Below are positions 17,722 through 27,710 of a stretch of 64,000 nt of DNA, one piece after another. Source of the stretch: Halomonas chromatireducens (GTDB lineage: Bacteria > Pseudomonadota > Gammaproteobacteria > Pseudomonadales > Halomonadaceae); assembly GCF_001545155.1 (NCBI RefSeq), contig NZ_CP014226.1, forward strand, positions 3,299,678 through 3,363,677, given 5' to 3'. The notes below the pieces were generated by a model. That model did no database searches and had not been told where the DNA came from. It was given only the letters and a program-made list of their open reading frames with translations. Numbering within the stretch: the first letter of the stretch is position 1; each line of letters starts with the position of its first letter. The position numbers and the translations under genes were made by a program.

Positions 17722-18402
17722 ATGTTTCGACAGCTTTACAGCGCCCTGACCTCGGAAAACACGCTCAATCTGGCCTTCGAGGATCTGACCCAGATGCTCA
17801 AGCATGGCGCCTGGATGTTCGACCGCGCCAATGAAGTGCTGCACAGTCAGGCGTCGGCCGATGAGGTGCGTCAGCCGCTCTATGACCGTGACCAGGCGAT
17901 CAACGAGCTGGAGCGCTCGATTCGCCGGAAGGTGTTGCGTCACCTGACCGTCAATCCGGGGCATGATGTCGCCATTTGCCTGGCCTTGATGAGCGTGGCC
18001 AAGGATGCCGAGCGCATTGGCGACTACTGCAAGAATGTCTTCGAGGTGGGGCATTTCTACACCGAAGGCTTCCATGTGCCCAAGTACCAGGAGCCCCTCG
18101 ACAACATGGCGCTCGAGATGGGTGACATGTTCGACAAGGTGATCAAGGCGACGCGGAATTCCGACGAAAAGCAGGCCCGCCAGGCGCTCACCAAGGCGGT
18201 GGAAGTGCGTCAGCGCAGTGACCGCCTGATCGAGGAGCTGTTTCGCGACGAGCACCATATCGCGTTTCACGAGGCGGTGGCCTACTCACTGCTGGCGCGG
18301 CATTACAAGCGTGTCGCAGCACATCTGGCCAACATCGCCACGGCCGTTCTGGGGCGGCTGGAAGACCTGGACTTCTATTCCGATGCCGACGACGACGGCT
18401 GA
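17722..18402 (+). CDS. PhoU-domain protein paired with the Na/Pi symporter
   Basis: A 226-residue helical protein. The ATG at 17722 follows CAGGAGATTT. Two PhoU-type helical repeats are visible; the first carries SVAKDAERIGDYCKNVFEV and the second the weaker ARHYKRVAAHLANIATAVL. It is more divergent from the PhoU at 5429 and lacks its second Glu-Arg-Val-Gly-Asp motif. In other bacteria PhoU domains are fused to or encoded beside Na/Pi symporters and are thought to regulate them; the operon here suggests the same. It ends 16 bases from the convergent NAD-binding protein gene. Confidence 0.85.
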   Translation: MFRQLYSALTSENTLNLAFEDLTQMLKHGAWMFDRANEVLHSQASADEVRQPLYDRDQAINELERSIRRKVLRHLTVNPGHDVAICLALMSVAKDAERIGDYCKNVFEVGHFYTEGFHVPKYQEPLDNMALEMGDMFDKVIKATRNSDEKQARQALTKAVEVRQRSDRLIEELFRDEHHIAFHEAVAYSLLARHYKRVAAHLANIATAVLGRLEDLDFYSDADDDG

Positions 18403-18417
18403 GCGGGCAGGGTAGGG

Positions 18418-19326
18418 TCAAACCGCATCAACCGCTAAACATAGTGGGAGGCTGTCTCGTAGCGAGCGTGGCAGTATGCCCAGGTCATCGAAGCTGCCAA
18501 TGGCGTCGTTTGCGACATTGTCCTGGGCCATCAAGACCACCTGGTCGCGGGTCAGCGGTGGATTGGGCAGGGGTGAGGCCAGTAGCGCCAGCAGGTGCCA
18601 CAGCGGGAAGGGGATGGGAAGCAGAGGCCGTTCCCGCGACAGTTCGCGCATGACCAGTTCCACCGCTTCCCGGTAGCGAATGATATCGGGGCCGCCGAGT
18701 TCGAAGAGGCGTCGCTCGGGCGGGTCGCTGCCCAGCAGCCTGCCGATGGCGCGGGCCACGTCCACCACATGAACCGGCTGCAGGCGCGTCTCGCCATGGC
18801 CGAACAGGGGAATGACCGGCAGCCTCGTCAAGCCCGCCAGGGTCGACAGGAAGGCGTCATCGGGGCCGAACATGACGCTGGGCCGCAGGATGATTGCCTT
18901 GGGAAGCGCCGTGACCACTGCCGTTTCGCCACGGCCTCGCGCACGGACATAGGCCGAGCGCGAGGCCGGGTCGGCCCCGATGCCCGAAAGCTGTACCAGC
19001 CGCTGGATGCCTGCCTCATGGGCAAGCTGCGCCAGTTGCCCGGCGGCCTCCACATGAATGGTCTGGAAGCGCGCGCTGCGGCTTTCCACATAAAGACTGA
19101 CCGCATTTACCACGCTATCGGCCCCTTCCAGCGCCTTGGCGATATCGGCCTTGCTGCGAATATCGACGCTTACGAGCTCCAGCGGATCGCCGGGTTCCGC
19201 CCAGTCGGGCAGGGCGGGCCGACGGGCGGCGATGCGTACCGTCCGACCGGCGTCCGCCAGCTCACGGACCACGTGGCTGCCGAGAAAGCCGGTGCCGCCG
19301 AAGACGGTGACACAGCCGAACGACAT
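18418..19326 (-). CDS. NDUFA9-like NAD(P)-binding Rossmann protein
   Basis: A 302-residue atypical short-chain dehydrogenase. Of two adjacent ATGs, the one at 19326 has the better spacing to AAAGGAGG. The dinucleotide loop VTVFGGTGFLGSHVVREL is at the N-terminus, followed by RIAARRP (NADP-type Arg), VVNAVSLY and the segment LRPSVMFGPDDAFLSTLAGLTRLPVIPLFGHGETRLQPVHVVDVA, characteristic of the complex I NDUFA9-like group. These proteins bind cofactor but often lack the Tyr-Lys catalytic pair. The bacterial role is uncertain (quinone or sugar-nucleotide metabolism have been suggested). It stands upstream of no obvious partner. Confidence 0.82.
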   Translation of the reverse strand: MSFGCVTVFGGTGFLGSHVVRELADAGRTVRIAARRPALPDWAEPGDPLELVSVDIRSKADIAKALEGADSVVNAVSLYVESRSARFQTIHVEAAGQLAQLAHEAGIQRLVQLSGIGADPASRSAYVRARGRGETAVVTALPKAIILRPSVMFGPDDAFLSTLAGLTRLPVIPLFGHGETRLQPVHVVDVARAIGRLLGSDPPERRLFELGGPDIIRYREAVELVMRELSRERPLLPIPFPLWHLLALLASPLPNPPLTRDQVVLMAQDNVANDAIGSFDDLGILPRSLRDSLPLCLAVDAV

Positions 19327-19353
19327 CATTGCCTCCTTTCGAGATTGCAGCTT

Positions 19354-19827
19354 TCAGCCCGCTGGCAGGGGCAGCGCACCGTTCTCCTTGACAGCGCGTA
19401 TGGCGAAGCTGCTGTCCACGCTGCTGACCATGGGCAGCTTCTGTAGTCGCCGTACCCAGCGTTCGTAGCCGCGCAGGTCGGCGGTGACCACCTGAAGCAG
19501 ATAATCAAAGGCCCCGGAAATGGTATGACAATTAATGATTTCTGGCATCTCGCTGACCGCAGCTTCGAATTGTTCGACCAGTGAGTCTTGATGTTGGCTG
19601 AGGCGTACCTGGACGAATATGGTGAGATCGAGCCCCAGTCGTTCCTTATCCAGTTCGGCGCGGTAGCGTGTGATCAGGTTGTCCTGCTCGAGTCGTCGAA
19701 TACGTCTGGCACAGGGGGAGGGCGATAGGTTGACACGCTCCGCCAGCTCCGCGGTAGTCAGGCGGGCGTCCTGCTGCAGGGCTTCCAGCAGCAGGCGGTC
19801 GATGCGGTCGAGTTTCAAGGTGCGCAT
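19354..19827 (-). CDS. Lrp/AsnC-family transcriptional regulator
   Basis: A 157-residue regulator. The start at 19827 (MRTLKLDRIDRLLLEAL) has GAGG seven bases upstream; the ATG two codons earlier is too close. The N-terminal winged helix is clear (DARLTTAELAERVNLSPSPCARRIRRLEQDNLITRY), and the C-terminal RAM ligand domain follows (VSEMPEIINCHTISGAFDYLLQVVTADLRGYERWV). Such proteins sense amino acids and assemble into octamers on DNA. It is transcribed towards the NDUFA9-like gene, 27 bases away, possibly together with it. Its target is unknown. Confidence 0.9.
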   Translation of the reverse strand: MRTLKLDRIDRLLLEALQQDARLTTAELAERVNLSPSPCARRIRRLEQDNLITRYRAELDKERLGLDLTIFVQVRLSQHQDSLVEQFEAAVSEMPEIINCHTISGAFDYLLQVVTADLRGYERWVRRLQKLPMVSSVDSSFAIRAVKENGALPLPAG

Positions 19828-20020
19828 GGCCATGCCTCATCAATGTAACATTCCGTTATTTCTTGGCTTGGGCGGCTAATAGTCCCTTTGATTCTGGGTA
19901 ATATTGCCCATGTTCGCCAGTGGAGTTGGCCCACACCGCCGGCTACTCCTTTGTGGTCTAGAGGTCGATGGCATCGGATCGATGAAGTGAAAGTCTGTGT
20001 TCGTCAAGAAGGTATAAGCG

Positions 20021-20224
20021 CTAGGCTCAGTCCGAAAACTGGCTGCGCTCGGCCAGACGTTAAAAATCGGCTCAAAGTACGCATTTACACCCCGTAAACT
20101 CGCACGCGAGCCCTGTCCGTCTTCACGCCGATTTTGCCTTGCGACCCACAGAGAAGTGGGAAGTGCGTTGGCCCGTAGGGAACGGTCCTGGCCTTCGCTC
20201 GCCGACTTTTCGGGCAACGCCTAG
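20021..20224. repeat. 204-bp nested palindromic element (MITE-like)
   Basis: The stretch between the lrp-type gene and the TAXI gene (19828-20228) holds no convincing gene. Most of it is an element with imperfect terminal inverted repeats of about 36 bases: the left end starts CTAGGCTCAGTCCGAAAA and the right end, read on the other strand, starts CTAGGCGTTGCCCGAAAA; both close with GGCCAG (20021-20056 and 20188-20224). Inside lies a second inverted pair, AAAATCGGC (20063-20071) and GCCGATTTT (20127-20135), and a small CTCGC-AC-GCGAG hairpin (20099-20110). No transposase and no clear target duplication were seen. The right end is four bases from the TAXI stop codon, so the RNA could fold at the end of that transcript. 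Confidence 0.65.
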
Positions 20225-20228
20225 GCTG

Positions 20229-21269
20229 CTAGTCCGTCGCAGCGTTGGTCTCCGCCTCCTCGGTTGCGTCCTTGTCTTCGCCGTTGGACGCTTCCTCGAT
20301 CCAGCCACGCTCGCGGTAGTAGCGCAGGGCGCCTTCATGAAGCGGTGCCGAGAGACCATCCTTGATCATCCGTTCGGGCTCGAGAATCGCATAGGCGGGA
20401 TGAAAGTCAGTGAAACGCTCAAAATTGTCGAACACGGCAGCGACCAGGGTATAGACCTGATCCGGATCGGTGGCTTCGCTGGCCACGACGGTGGCGCGGA
20501 CGCCGAAGGTCTGCACTTCCGGCTGGTCGTCGTAGTAGAGTCCGGCGGGGATTTCGGCCAGGCTGTAGTAGGGTGCCTCGTCCACCAGGGACGCGACGAA
20601 ATCCCCCTCGACGCCGACCACGGCGGCGTTGCAGAGATCCACGGCCTGGCGAATGCTCAGGTCCGGATGCCCCACGGTGTAGACCATGGCATCGATATTG
20701 CCATGACACAGTTCCAGCGACTGCTGATCGGCGGGCAGCTCATTGACCAGGGCGAAATTGTCCAGTGTCCAGCCCCTGGCGGACATCAGCTGCAGCATGG
20801 TGGCCCGCTGCCCGGAACCGGGGTTGCCAATGTTGACCGCACGCTGCTCCAGGTCGTCGAAGCCTTGAATGCCGGACTCCCGGCGTACCACCAGGGTAAA
20901 GGGTTCGCTATGTACTGAAAAAAGAGCGCGAAGCGTGTCATCCGGGCCGGCGTCTGCGAAGCCTTCCCGACCCTCCACGGCATAGTACTGCTGGTCCGAC
21001 TGGGCCAGTGCGATCGGCACTTCACCACGACGGATATCGCGCAGATTGGCGACAGATCCTTCCGACGGGCGGGCATGACACGGGCCTTCAAGCAGGCGAC
21101 AAAAAGCCTGGCCCGTAACGTGATAGACGCCGGTTGAGCTGGCCGTTCCAATGACGATCTGATCTTCCGCTGCCTGGGCCGGCAGTGACAGGGCCAGGAC
21201 TACCAGTAAGCCGCCGCCAAGGCTGGCCAATCCTGCGGTCGATTTCGTCACTGTTCCACATGGTTTCAT
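20229..21269 (-). CDS. TAXI-family TRAP transporter solute-binding protein
   Basis: A 346-residue secreted protein. The ATG at 21269 follows AGGGAGATCC. The signal peptide ends near LPAQAAEDQ. The mature N-terminus IVIGTASSTGVYHVTGQAFCRLL and the later VANLRDIRRGEVPIALAQSDQQYYA and NIGNPGSGQRATMLQLM segments are typical of TAXI proteins, which bind small organic solutes such as glutamate or C4 acids for TRAP carriers. No TRAP membrane subunits are nearby, so the transporter partner must be encoded elsewhere. The acidic C-terminal tail (EEASNGEDKDATEEAE) fits a halophile. Confidence 0.88.
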   Translation of the reverse strand: MKPCGTVTKSTAGLASLGGGLLVVLALSLPAQAAEDQIVIGTASSTGVYHVTGQAFCRLLEGPCHARPSEGSVANLRDIRRGEVPIALAQSDQQYYAVEGREGFADAGPDDTLRALFSVHSEPFTLVVRRESGIQGFDDLEQRAVNIGNPGSGQRATMLQLMSARGWTLDNFALVNELPADQQSLELCHGNIDAMVYTVGHPDLSIRQAVDLCNAAVVGVEGDFVASLVDEAPYYSLAEIPAGLYYDDQPEVQTFGVRATVVASEATDPDQVYTLVAAVFDNFERFTDFHPAYAILEPERMIKDGLSAPLHEGALRYYRERGWIEEASNGEDKDATEEAETNAATD

Positions 21270-21418
21270 GAGGATCTCCCTGGAGGGGCTCGCTTAGACG
21301 TTTTGTATCTTTGTTGTGTACTTGTTTGAGTCTAGCAGGCGAATGGAAATAGCCCTTGATGCGCTCGCGCATTGCTTTCGATGATGTGGTGCAGCACGCC
21401 TGCGGCGTTTCATTTTAA

Positions 21419-21433
21419 TGAGAATGATTGTTG
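21419..21433 (+). promoter_or_regulatory. Candidate Fur box upstream of the suf operon
   Basis: TGAGAATGATTGTTG resembles the 7-1-7 Fur box with about ten of the fourteen defined positions matched, within an AT-rich patch. It lies 160 bases upstream of the suf regulator start and between the divergent TAXI and suf genes. Fur control of suf operons is common, but the site is degenerate. Confidence 0.4.
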
Positions 21434-21503
21434 TTTTTTGTGCTATCGGCATCGATCTTGCCGGTATCGTGGCGCTAGCCCTGGCCAAATGGCCAGAGGG
21501 GAC

Positions 21504-21542
21504 TTCACATCGAATCCATACAGGACTAAAATGGTCCTCAAT
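21504..21542 (+). promoter_or_regulatory. suf operon promoter overlapped by an IscR-type site
   Basis: TTCACA (21504-21509) and TAAAAT (21527-21532) form -35 and -10 elements with a 17-base spacer. Over the -10 lies a 25-base stretch (21518-21542) with the type-1 IscR layout: ATA, then GACT and GTC cores separated by an AT-rich centre, symmetric GGAC/GTCC. A bound [2Fe-2S] regulator would block the promoter, giving autorepression. A separate 16-base perfect palindrome, CTGGCCA-AA-TGGCCAG, lies just upstream at 21481-21496; its role is unknown. Confidence 0.7.
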
Positions 21543-21592
21543 CGAATGCGAAGCTCGTACAGGGCTTGGCGGCGAATCGTTAGGAGTCAGGC

Positions 21593-22057
21593 ATGCTCAA
21601 GCTTTCTCGGCTGACCGACTATGCCGCGGTGGTGATGGCGCAGATCGCCCGTCACCCGGAGCAGCCCCACGCAGCGGCTGAGCTGGCCGAGGCGGTGCAA
21701 CTGCCTCATCCGACCGTGAGCAAGACATTGAAGATGCTGGTCCGGGCCGGGCTGCTGGAATCCCGCCGCGGCGCGCAGGGCGGCTATTCCCTGGCGCGGC
21801 CGGCGTCGCGTATCACTGCCCGCGACATCATCACTGCCATCGAGGGGCCGGTGGCGATGACCGAATGCAGCCATGTGGATGGCGACTGCGAACTGCTCGC
21901 CACCTGTGGTGTGTCCGACAACTGGCAGCGGGTCTCGCTGGCGGTACGCACCCTGCTCGACAGCGTGACACTCGCGCACCTTGCCGACTCTTCGCCAATC
22001 AAGCTGCCGGTACAGCTGCCCATACAGAGCATCAGTCTGGCCGCCGACTCGGCCTGA
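21593..22057 (+). CDS. Rrf2/IscR-family Fe-S-sensing regulator of suf
   Basis: A 154-residue Rrf2 protein. The winged helix ([42 protein letters not shown]) is followed by three Cys ligands Cys92, Cys99 and Cys105 in [16 protein letters not shown], the IscR-type cluster site. The ATG at 21593 follows TTAGGAGTCAGGC. It is the first gene of the suf operon and is expected to repress it when holding a cluster and release it when clusters are short. It belongs to the SUF-specific regulator subgroup rather than the isc-linked IscR, judged from location. Confidence 0.9.
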   Translation: MLKLSRLTDYAAVVMAQIARHPEQPHAAAELAEAVQLPHPTVSKTLKMLVRAGLLESRRGAQGGYSLARPASRITARDIITAIEGPVAMTECSHVDGDCELLATCGVSDNWQRVSLAVRTLLDSVTLAHLADSSPIKLPVQLPIQSISLAADSA

Positions 22058-22128
22058 GACGCGCAAGCCAACATTTACCCGTGCGGGCTCGCTGCTCGCC
22101 GACCCAACCGCCCGGGAGGGGAACCATC

Positions 22129-23571
<1,443 letters not shown>

Positions 23572-23668
23572 GCGCTATTGCGCTCGCTCATGATGCGCTT
23601 CAAGGGCGATGGAAAGACACTTTTATCGGGTCGCCGCGGCGGCTCGCCAGAATCGAAAAGGTATCAAG

Positions 23669-24421
23669 ATGCTCGAAGTCAAGGATCTGCACGTCACGGT
23701 GGAAGGGAAGGAAATCCTCAAGGGCCTCAGCCTGACCGTCAATGCCGGTGAGGTTCACGCCATCATGGGCCCCAACGGGGCCGGCAAGTCGACCCTGTCG
23801 GCAGTGATAGCCGGCAAGGATGGCTATGAGGTGACCAGTGGTACCATCACCTTCGAAGGCCAGGACGTGCTCGAGATGGAGATCGAGGAGCGGGCCCTGG
23901 CCGGCATGCTGCTCGGCTTCCAGTACCCGGTGGAGATCCCCGGCGTCAAGAACATCTATCTGCTCAAGGCGGCGCTCAATGCCCAGCGGGCGGCAAACGG
24001 GCTGGGCGACATGCCGGCACCGGAGTTCATGAAGCTGATCAAGGAGAAGATCGCCGAGATGAAGATGGACGCCAGCTTCCTGCAGCGTGCCGTCAACGAG
24101 GGCTTCTCCGGCGGGGAGAAGAAGCGTAACGAGATCCTGCAGATGCTGGTCTTGCAGCCCAAGCTGGCCATGCTCGACGAGATCGACTCCGGCCTCGATA
24201 TCGATGCCATGCGGATCGTCGCCGATGGGGTCAACAGTCTTCGCGCCGCCGACCGCGGTATCCTGCTGGTGACCCACTACCAGCGCCTGCTCGACTACAT
24301 CATTCCCGATCATGTCCATGTGCTGGTCGATGGCCGCATCGCCAAGAGCGGCGGCAAGGAACTGGCCCATGAGCTCGAGTCGCGTGGCTATGACTGGGTG
24401 GTGGAGGAGTCCGCTGCATGA
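23669..24421 (+). CDS. sufC: Fe-S assembly ATPase SufC
   Basis: A 250-residue ABC-type ATPase without a membrane partner. The ATG at 23669 (MLEVKDLHVTVEGKEIL) is preceded by a weak AAAAGGT; upstream frame was excluded because it is unlike the family. Walker A GPNGAGKST, Q-loop GFQYPVEIPGV, the SufC-specific signature FSGGEKKRNEILQM, Walker B MLDEIDSGLDIDA and the switch His in VTHYQRLLDYI are intact. ATP binding drives rearrangement of SufBC2D to expose the assembly site. The last four bases overlap the sufD start. Confidence 0.97.
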   Translation: MLEVKDLHVTVEGKEILKGLSLTVNAGEVHAIMGPNGAGKSTLSAVIAGKDGYEVTSGTITFEGQDVLEMEIEERALAGMLLGFQYPVEIPGVKNIYLLKAALNAQRAANGLGDMPAPEFMKLIKEKIAEMKMDASFLQRAVNEGFSGGEKKRNEILQMLVLQPKLAMLDEIDSGLDIDAMRIVADGVNSLRAADRGILLVTHYQRLLDYIIPDHVHVLVDGRIAKSGGKELAHELESRGYDWVVEESAA

Positions 24422-25776
24422 GCGATGTTCAGACCTTTCTCGATCGCCTGGCCGAGCGCACCGAAGCCCGGCGCCAGGTACATGGGCCGGAGCCGACCTG
24501 GATCGCCGCTCGGCGCCAGGCGGGTGCCGCGCGCTTCGAGGCGATGGGCTTTCCCCATCGTCGTGTCGAGGCGTGGAAGTATACCGATGTGCGTGCCATC
24601 GCCCGGGGCGACTTTGCCCTGACCGACAGTGCCGATTTCTCGCCTGCCTCGGCGGCAGCGCTGACGCTGCCCATCTCGGCGCACCGGCTCACCTTCGTCG
24701 ATGGCGTATTCTCCGCGGCACTCTCCGATCTTGGCGAGCTGCCGGCCGGGGTCGCTGTGCTGCCGCTGTCCCGGGCGCTGGCCGAGAATCACGAAGCCGT
24801 GGGCGGTCCCCTGGGGCGCTTGACCGGGGTGGAGTTCTCGCCTTTCTCGGCCCTCAATACCGCCTTCATGGAGGAGGGCGCCGTGGTGCGCCTGGCCCCG
24901 GGCAGCGTGGTGGAAAAGCCGATCCTTCTGCAGTTTCTGTCCCGCGCCAATGCGCAGCCGGTAATGAGCCATCCGCGGGTCTTGGTCGAGGCCGGAGCCC
25001 GAAGCCAGGCCACGGTAATCGAGCATCACGTCGGTGAGAGCGAGGCGGCCAACTTCACCAATCTGGTGGCCGAGCTGATGCTCGACCGCGGGGCGATCCT
25101 GACTCACTACAAGCTTCAGGAGGCGCCGCTTTCCGATCTCCACGTGGCCAGCATCCACGTCGAACAGAACCGCGACAGCCGCTACACCTCGTTCAACCTG
25201 AACCTGGGCGGTGGGCTGGTGCGCAACGACCTGATCAGCGAACTCAACGGCGAAGGGGCCGAGGCCAACTTCTACGGGCTGTTCTACGGTCAGGGTCGCC
25301 AGCACATCGACAATCACACCCTGGCCAACCACAATGCCCCGCGCACCTTCTCCAACGAGAACTACAAGGGGATTCTGGACGATCGTGCCCGCGGTGTGTT
25401 CAACGGCAAGGTGGTGGTCAAGCGCGACAGCCAGAAGATCGAGGGTTTCCAGAGCAACGCCAATCTGCTGCTCTCCGATCGGGCCGAGATCGATACCAAG
25501 CCCGAGCTCGAGATCTACGCCGACGACGTCAAGTGTTCACACGGTTCCACCACCGGCCAGCTCGACGAAGAGGCCGTGTTTGCTCTGCGTACCCGTGGCA
25601 TTGACGAGCAGACGGCCCGGGGCTTGCTGACCCTCGCCTTCGCCGGCGAAGTGATGGATCTGGTGGAGTTGGCGGCCGTTGCCGAGCGAGTCGAACTGGC
25701 GGTAGCCGGCAAGCTGCCGGAGCGCTTCAACCTTTCCGGTCTGGTGGAAGCCGCCATATCGCTGCATGACGACTGA
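24418..25776 (+). CDS. sufD: Fe-S scaffold complex subunit SufD
   Basis: A 452-residue SufB paralogue. The ATG overlaps the sufC stop (ATGA). The beta-helix core is recognisable, with FNLNLGGGLVRNDLISELNGEGAEANFYGLFYGQGRQHIDNHTL, the FQSNANLLLSDRAEIDTKPELEIYADDVKCSHGSTTGQLDEEAVFALRTRGI block (with the conserved Cys and His), and the final AFAGEVMDLVE. It pairs with SufB and SufC in cluster assembly and iron acquisition. It is translationally coupled to sufC. Confidence 0.96.
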   Translation: MSDVQTFLDRLAERTEARRQVHGPEPTWIAARRQAGAARFEAMGFPHRRVEAWKYTDVRAIARGDFALTDSADFSPASAAALTLPISAHRLTFVDGVFSAALSDLGELPAGVAVLPLSRALAENHEAVGGPLGRLTGVEFSPFSALNTAFMEEGAVVRLAPGSVVEKPILLQFLSRANAQPVMSHPRVLVEAGARSQATVIEHHVGESEAANFTNLVAELMLDRGAILTHYKLQEAPLSDLHVASIHVEQNRDSRYTSFNLNLGGGLVRNDLISELNGEGAEANFYGLFYGQGRQHIDNHTLANHNAPRTFSNENYKGILDDRARGVFNGKVVVKRDSQKIEGFQSNANLLLSDRAEIDTKPELEIYADDVKCSHGSTTGQLDEEAVFALRTRGIDEQTARGLLTLAFAGEVMDLVELAAVAERVELAVAGKLPERFNLSGLVEAAISLHDD

Positions 25777-25791
25777 GTCGAGGAGTCAATC

Positions 25792-27051
25792 ATGAACCAC
25801 CTGGCCACCGATCGCGTGCTCGAGACCCCGTCCCTGGATGTGGCCGGGATCCGTGCGCAATTTCCGATTCTCGAGCGACAGGTGCATGGCAAGCCGCTGA
25901 TCTACTTCGACAACGCCGCCACCAGCCAGACGCCCTTGTGCGTCATCGATACCTTCCGCGACTACTACAGCCGCTACAACGCCAATATCCACCGCGGGCT
26001 GCATACCCTGGCCGACGAGGCCACGGCGGCCTACGAGGGCACCCGCGAAACGGTGCGGGCCTTTCTCAATGCGGCCGATCGGCGCGAGATCATCTTCACC
26101 CGCGGAACCACCGAAGCGATCAACCTGGTGGCCAACAGCTGGGGCCGGGCCAACTTCAAGCCGGGTGACGAGGTGCTGGTGTCGCTGCTCGAGCATCACT
26201 CCAACATCGTGCCCTGGCAGCTTCTGGCCAGCCAGCTAGGGATCGTTGTCAAGGTTATCCCGGTGGACGAGCGTGGCGTGCTTGATATCGACGCCTACCG
26301 GGCGCTATTTTCCGAGCGTACCCGGCTGGTGGCGGTCAACCACGTTTCCAATGCCTTCGGCACCATCAACCCGGTGCGTGAAATGGCAACCATCGCCCAT
26401 GAACATGGCGCCAGGATTCTCATCGACGGTGCCCAGGCGACGCCGCATCAGACGGTGGACGTGCGCGAGATCGATGCCGACTTCTACGCCTTTTCGGGCC
26501 ACAAGGTCTACGGCCCCACCGGTGCAGGCGTACTCTACGGCAAGGCTGAGCTACTTGAGGCGATGCCACCCTGGCAGGGCGGCGGCGAGATGATCAAGAG
26601 CGTCTCCTTCGATGTGCCGACTACCTTCGCCGAGATTCCCCACAAGTTCGAGGCGGGTACCCCGGCCATTGCCGAAGTCATCGCGCTTGGCGTGGCCCTC
26701 GACTGGGTCAGCGACGTGGGGCTAGCCCGTATCGGTGCCTGGGAGGCAGAGCTGCTGGCACGCGCCACGGCGGGGGTTTCGCGTATCGATGGGCTGCGCC
26801 TGCTCGGCACCGCCCCCGACAAGGCCGGCGTGCTCTCCTTCGTCGTCGATGGTGCCCACTCCCAGGATATTGCGCTGCTGATCGATCAATTGGGCGTGGC
26901 AATCCGCACCGGTAACCACTGTGCCCAGCCGCTGCTGGCACGCTTCGGTGTCGATGCCACCTGCCGGGCCTCCTTTGCGGTGTACAACACCCTGGAAGAG
27001 GTCGACGCCTTCGTGGCTGCCCTGGAGCGGGTCATCGGGATGGTGCGCTGA
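25792..27051 (+). CDS. sufS: Cysteine desulfurase SufS
   Basis: A 419-residue class V PLP enzyme that removes sulfur from cysteine for cluster building. The PLP Lys is in FSGHKVYGPTGAGVLYG, the PLP phosphate loop is FTRGTTEAINLVA, and the persulfide Cys lies in RTGNHCAQPLLARFG. An ATG at 25792 follows GTCGAGGAGTC. It lies 15 bases after sufD. No sufE or sufU follows, so the sulfur-accepting partner must be elsewhere in the genome. Confidence 0.95.
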   Translation: MNHLATDRVLETPSLDVAGIRAQFPILERQVHGKPLIYFDNAATSQTPLCVIDTFRDYYSRYNANIHRGLHTLADEATAAYEGTRETVRAFLNAADRREIIFTRGTTEAINLVANSWGRANFKPGDEVLVSLLEHHSNIVPWQLLASQLGIVVKVIPVDERGVLDIDAYRALFSERTRLVAVNHVSNAFGTINPVREMATIAHEHGARILIDGAQATPHQTVDVREIDADFYAFSGHKVYGPTGAGVLYGKAELLEAMPPWQGGGEMIKSVSFDVPTTFAEIPHKFEAGTPAIAEVIALGVALDWVSDVGLARIGAWEAELLARATAGVSRIDGLRLLGTAPDKAGVLSFVVDGAHSQDIALLIDQLGVAIRTGNHCAQPLLARFGVDATCRASFAVYNTLEEVDAFVAALERVIGMVR

Positions 27052-27053
27052 GC

Positions 27054-27626
27054 ATGAGCGATATCGAACAGATTGCAAGGTTGGAGCGGGGGCAGACGCT
27101 GCCCTTGCAGCGTGACGTGGCGGCGATTTCCATTCCCTTCGGCAAGACCATCACCCTGCCCGAGGACAGCGTCGTCAGCGTAATGCAGGCCAAGGGCAGC
27201 TCCGTCAGCGTCGGCTATGAGGGCCGCCTCTACCTGATCGAAGGGGCCAACCTCGATGCGCTGGGGCTGGAGGCACTGCCGCGACCCACACTGCATGAGG
27301 ATGCCACGGAAGAAGAGATCGAACAGTTCGTCTGGGATCAATTGCGCACCTGCTTCGACCCGGAGATCCCGGTCAATATTGTCGATCTGGGGCTGGTCTA
27401 CGGCTGTCGCATCGAGCGCTTGATCACCGGCGAGAGGCTCGTCACCATTCGGATGACCCTCACCGCACCGGGCTGCGGCATGGGTGACGTCATCGCTGCC
27501 GATGCACGCAACAAGATCCTCGGCGCACCGCAGATCAGCAAAGTACATACCGAAATCGTCTTCGATCCACCCTGGAGCCGTGAGATGATGAGTGACGAGG
27601 CGAAGCTCGAGCTGGGCATGTTCTAG
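27054..27626 (+). CDS. sufT: Fe-S maturation factor SufT
   Basis: A 190-residue protein. An N-terminal region of about 80 residues (LPEDSVVSVMQAKGSSVSVGYEGRLYLIEGANLDALGLE) precedes a MIP18/DUF59 domain (EEEIEQFVWDQLRTCFDPEIPVNIVDLGLVYGC... MTLTAPGCGMGDVIAADARNKI). SufT proteins help mature Fe-S enzymes, particularly lipoate synthase and aconitase in species studied. The start codon follows the sufS stop by two bases, so the gene closes the suf operon. Confidence 0.92.
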   Translation: MSDIEQIARLERGQTLPLQRDVAAISIPFGKTITLPEDSVVSVMQAKGSSVSVGYEGRLYLIEGANLDALGLEALPRPTLHEDATEEEIEQFVWDQLRTCFDPEIPVNIVDLGLVYGCRIERLITGERLVTIRMTLTAPGCGMGDVIAADARNKILGAPQISKVHTEIVFDPPWSREMMSDEAKLELGMF

Positions 27627-27710
27627 CCACCGCGCGACTCAAAGTTGCGGTACTCATGCGCTTAATTTGTTCGATACTTCTGCTTCCCCATTTTCGTCCC
27701 GGGGATATCG

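Noticed and set aside
21418..21681. An 87-codon open frame in the suf promoter region
   Set aside because: It spans the promoter, IscR site and the start of the regulator gene; no support for translation.
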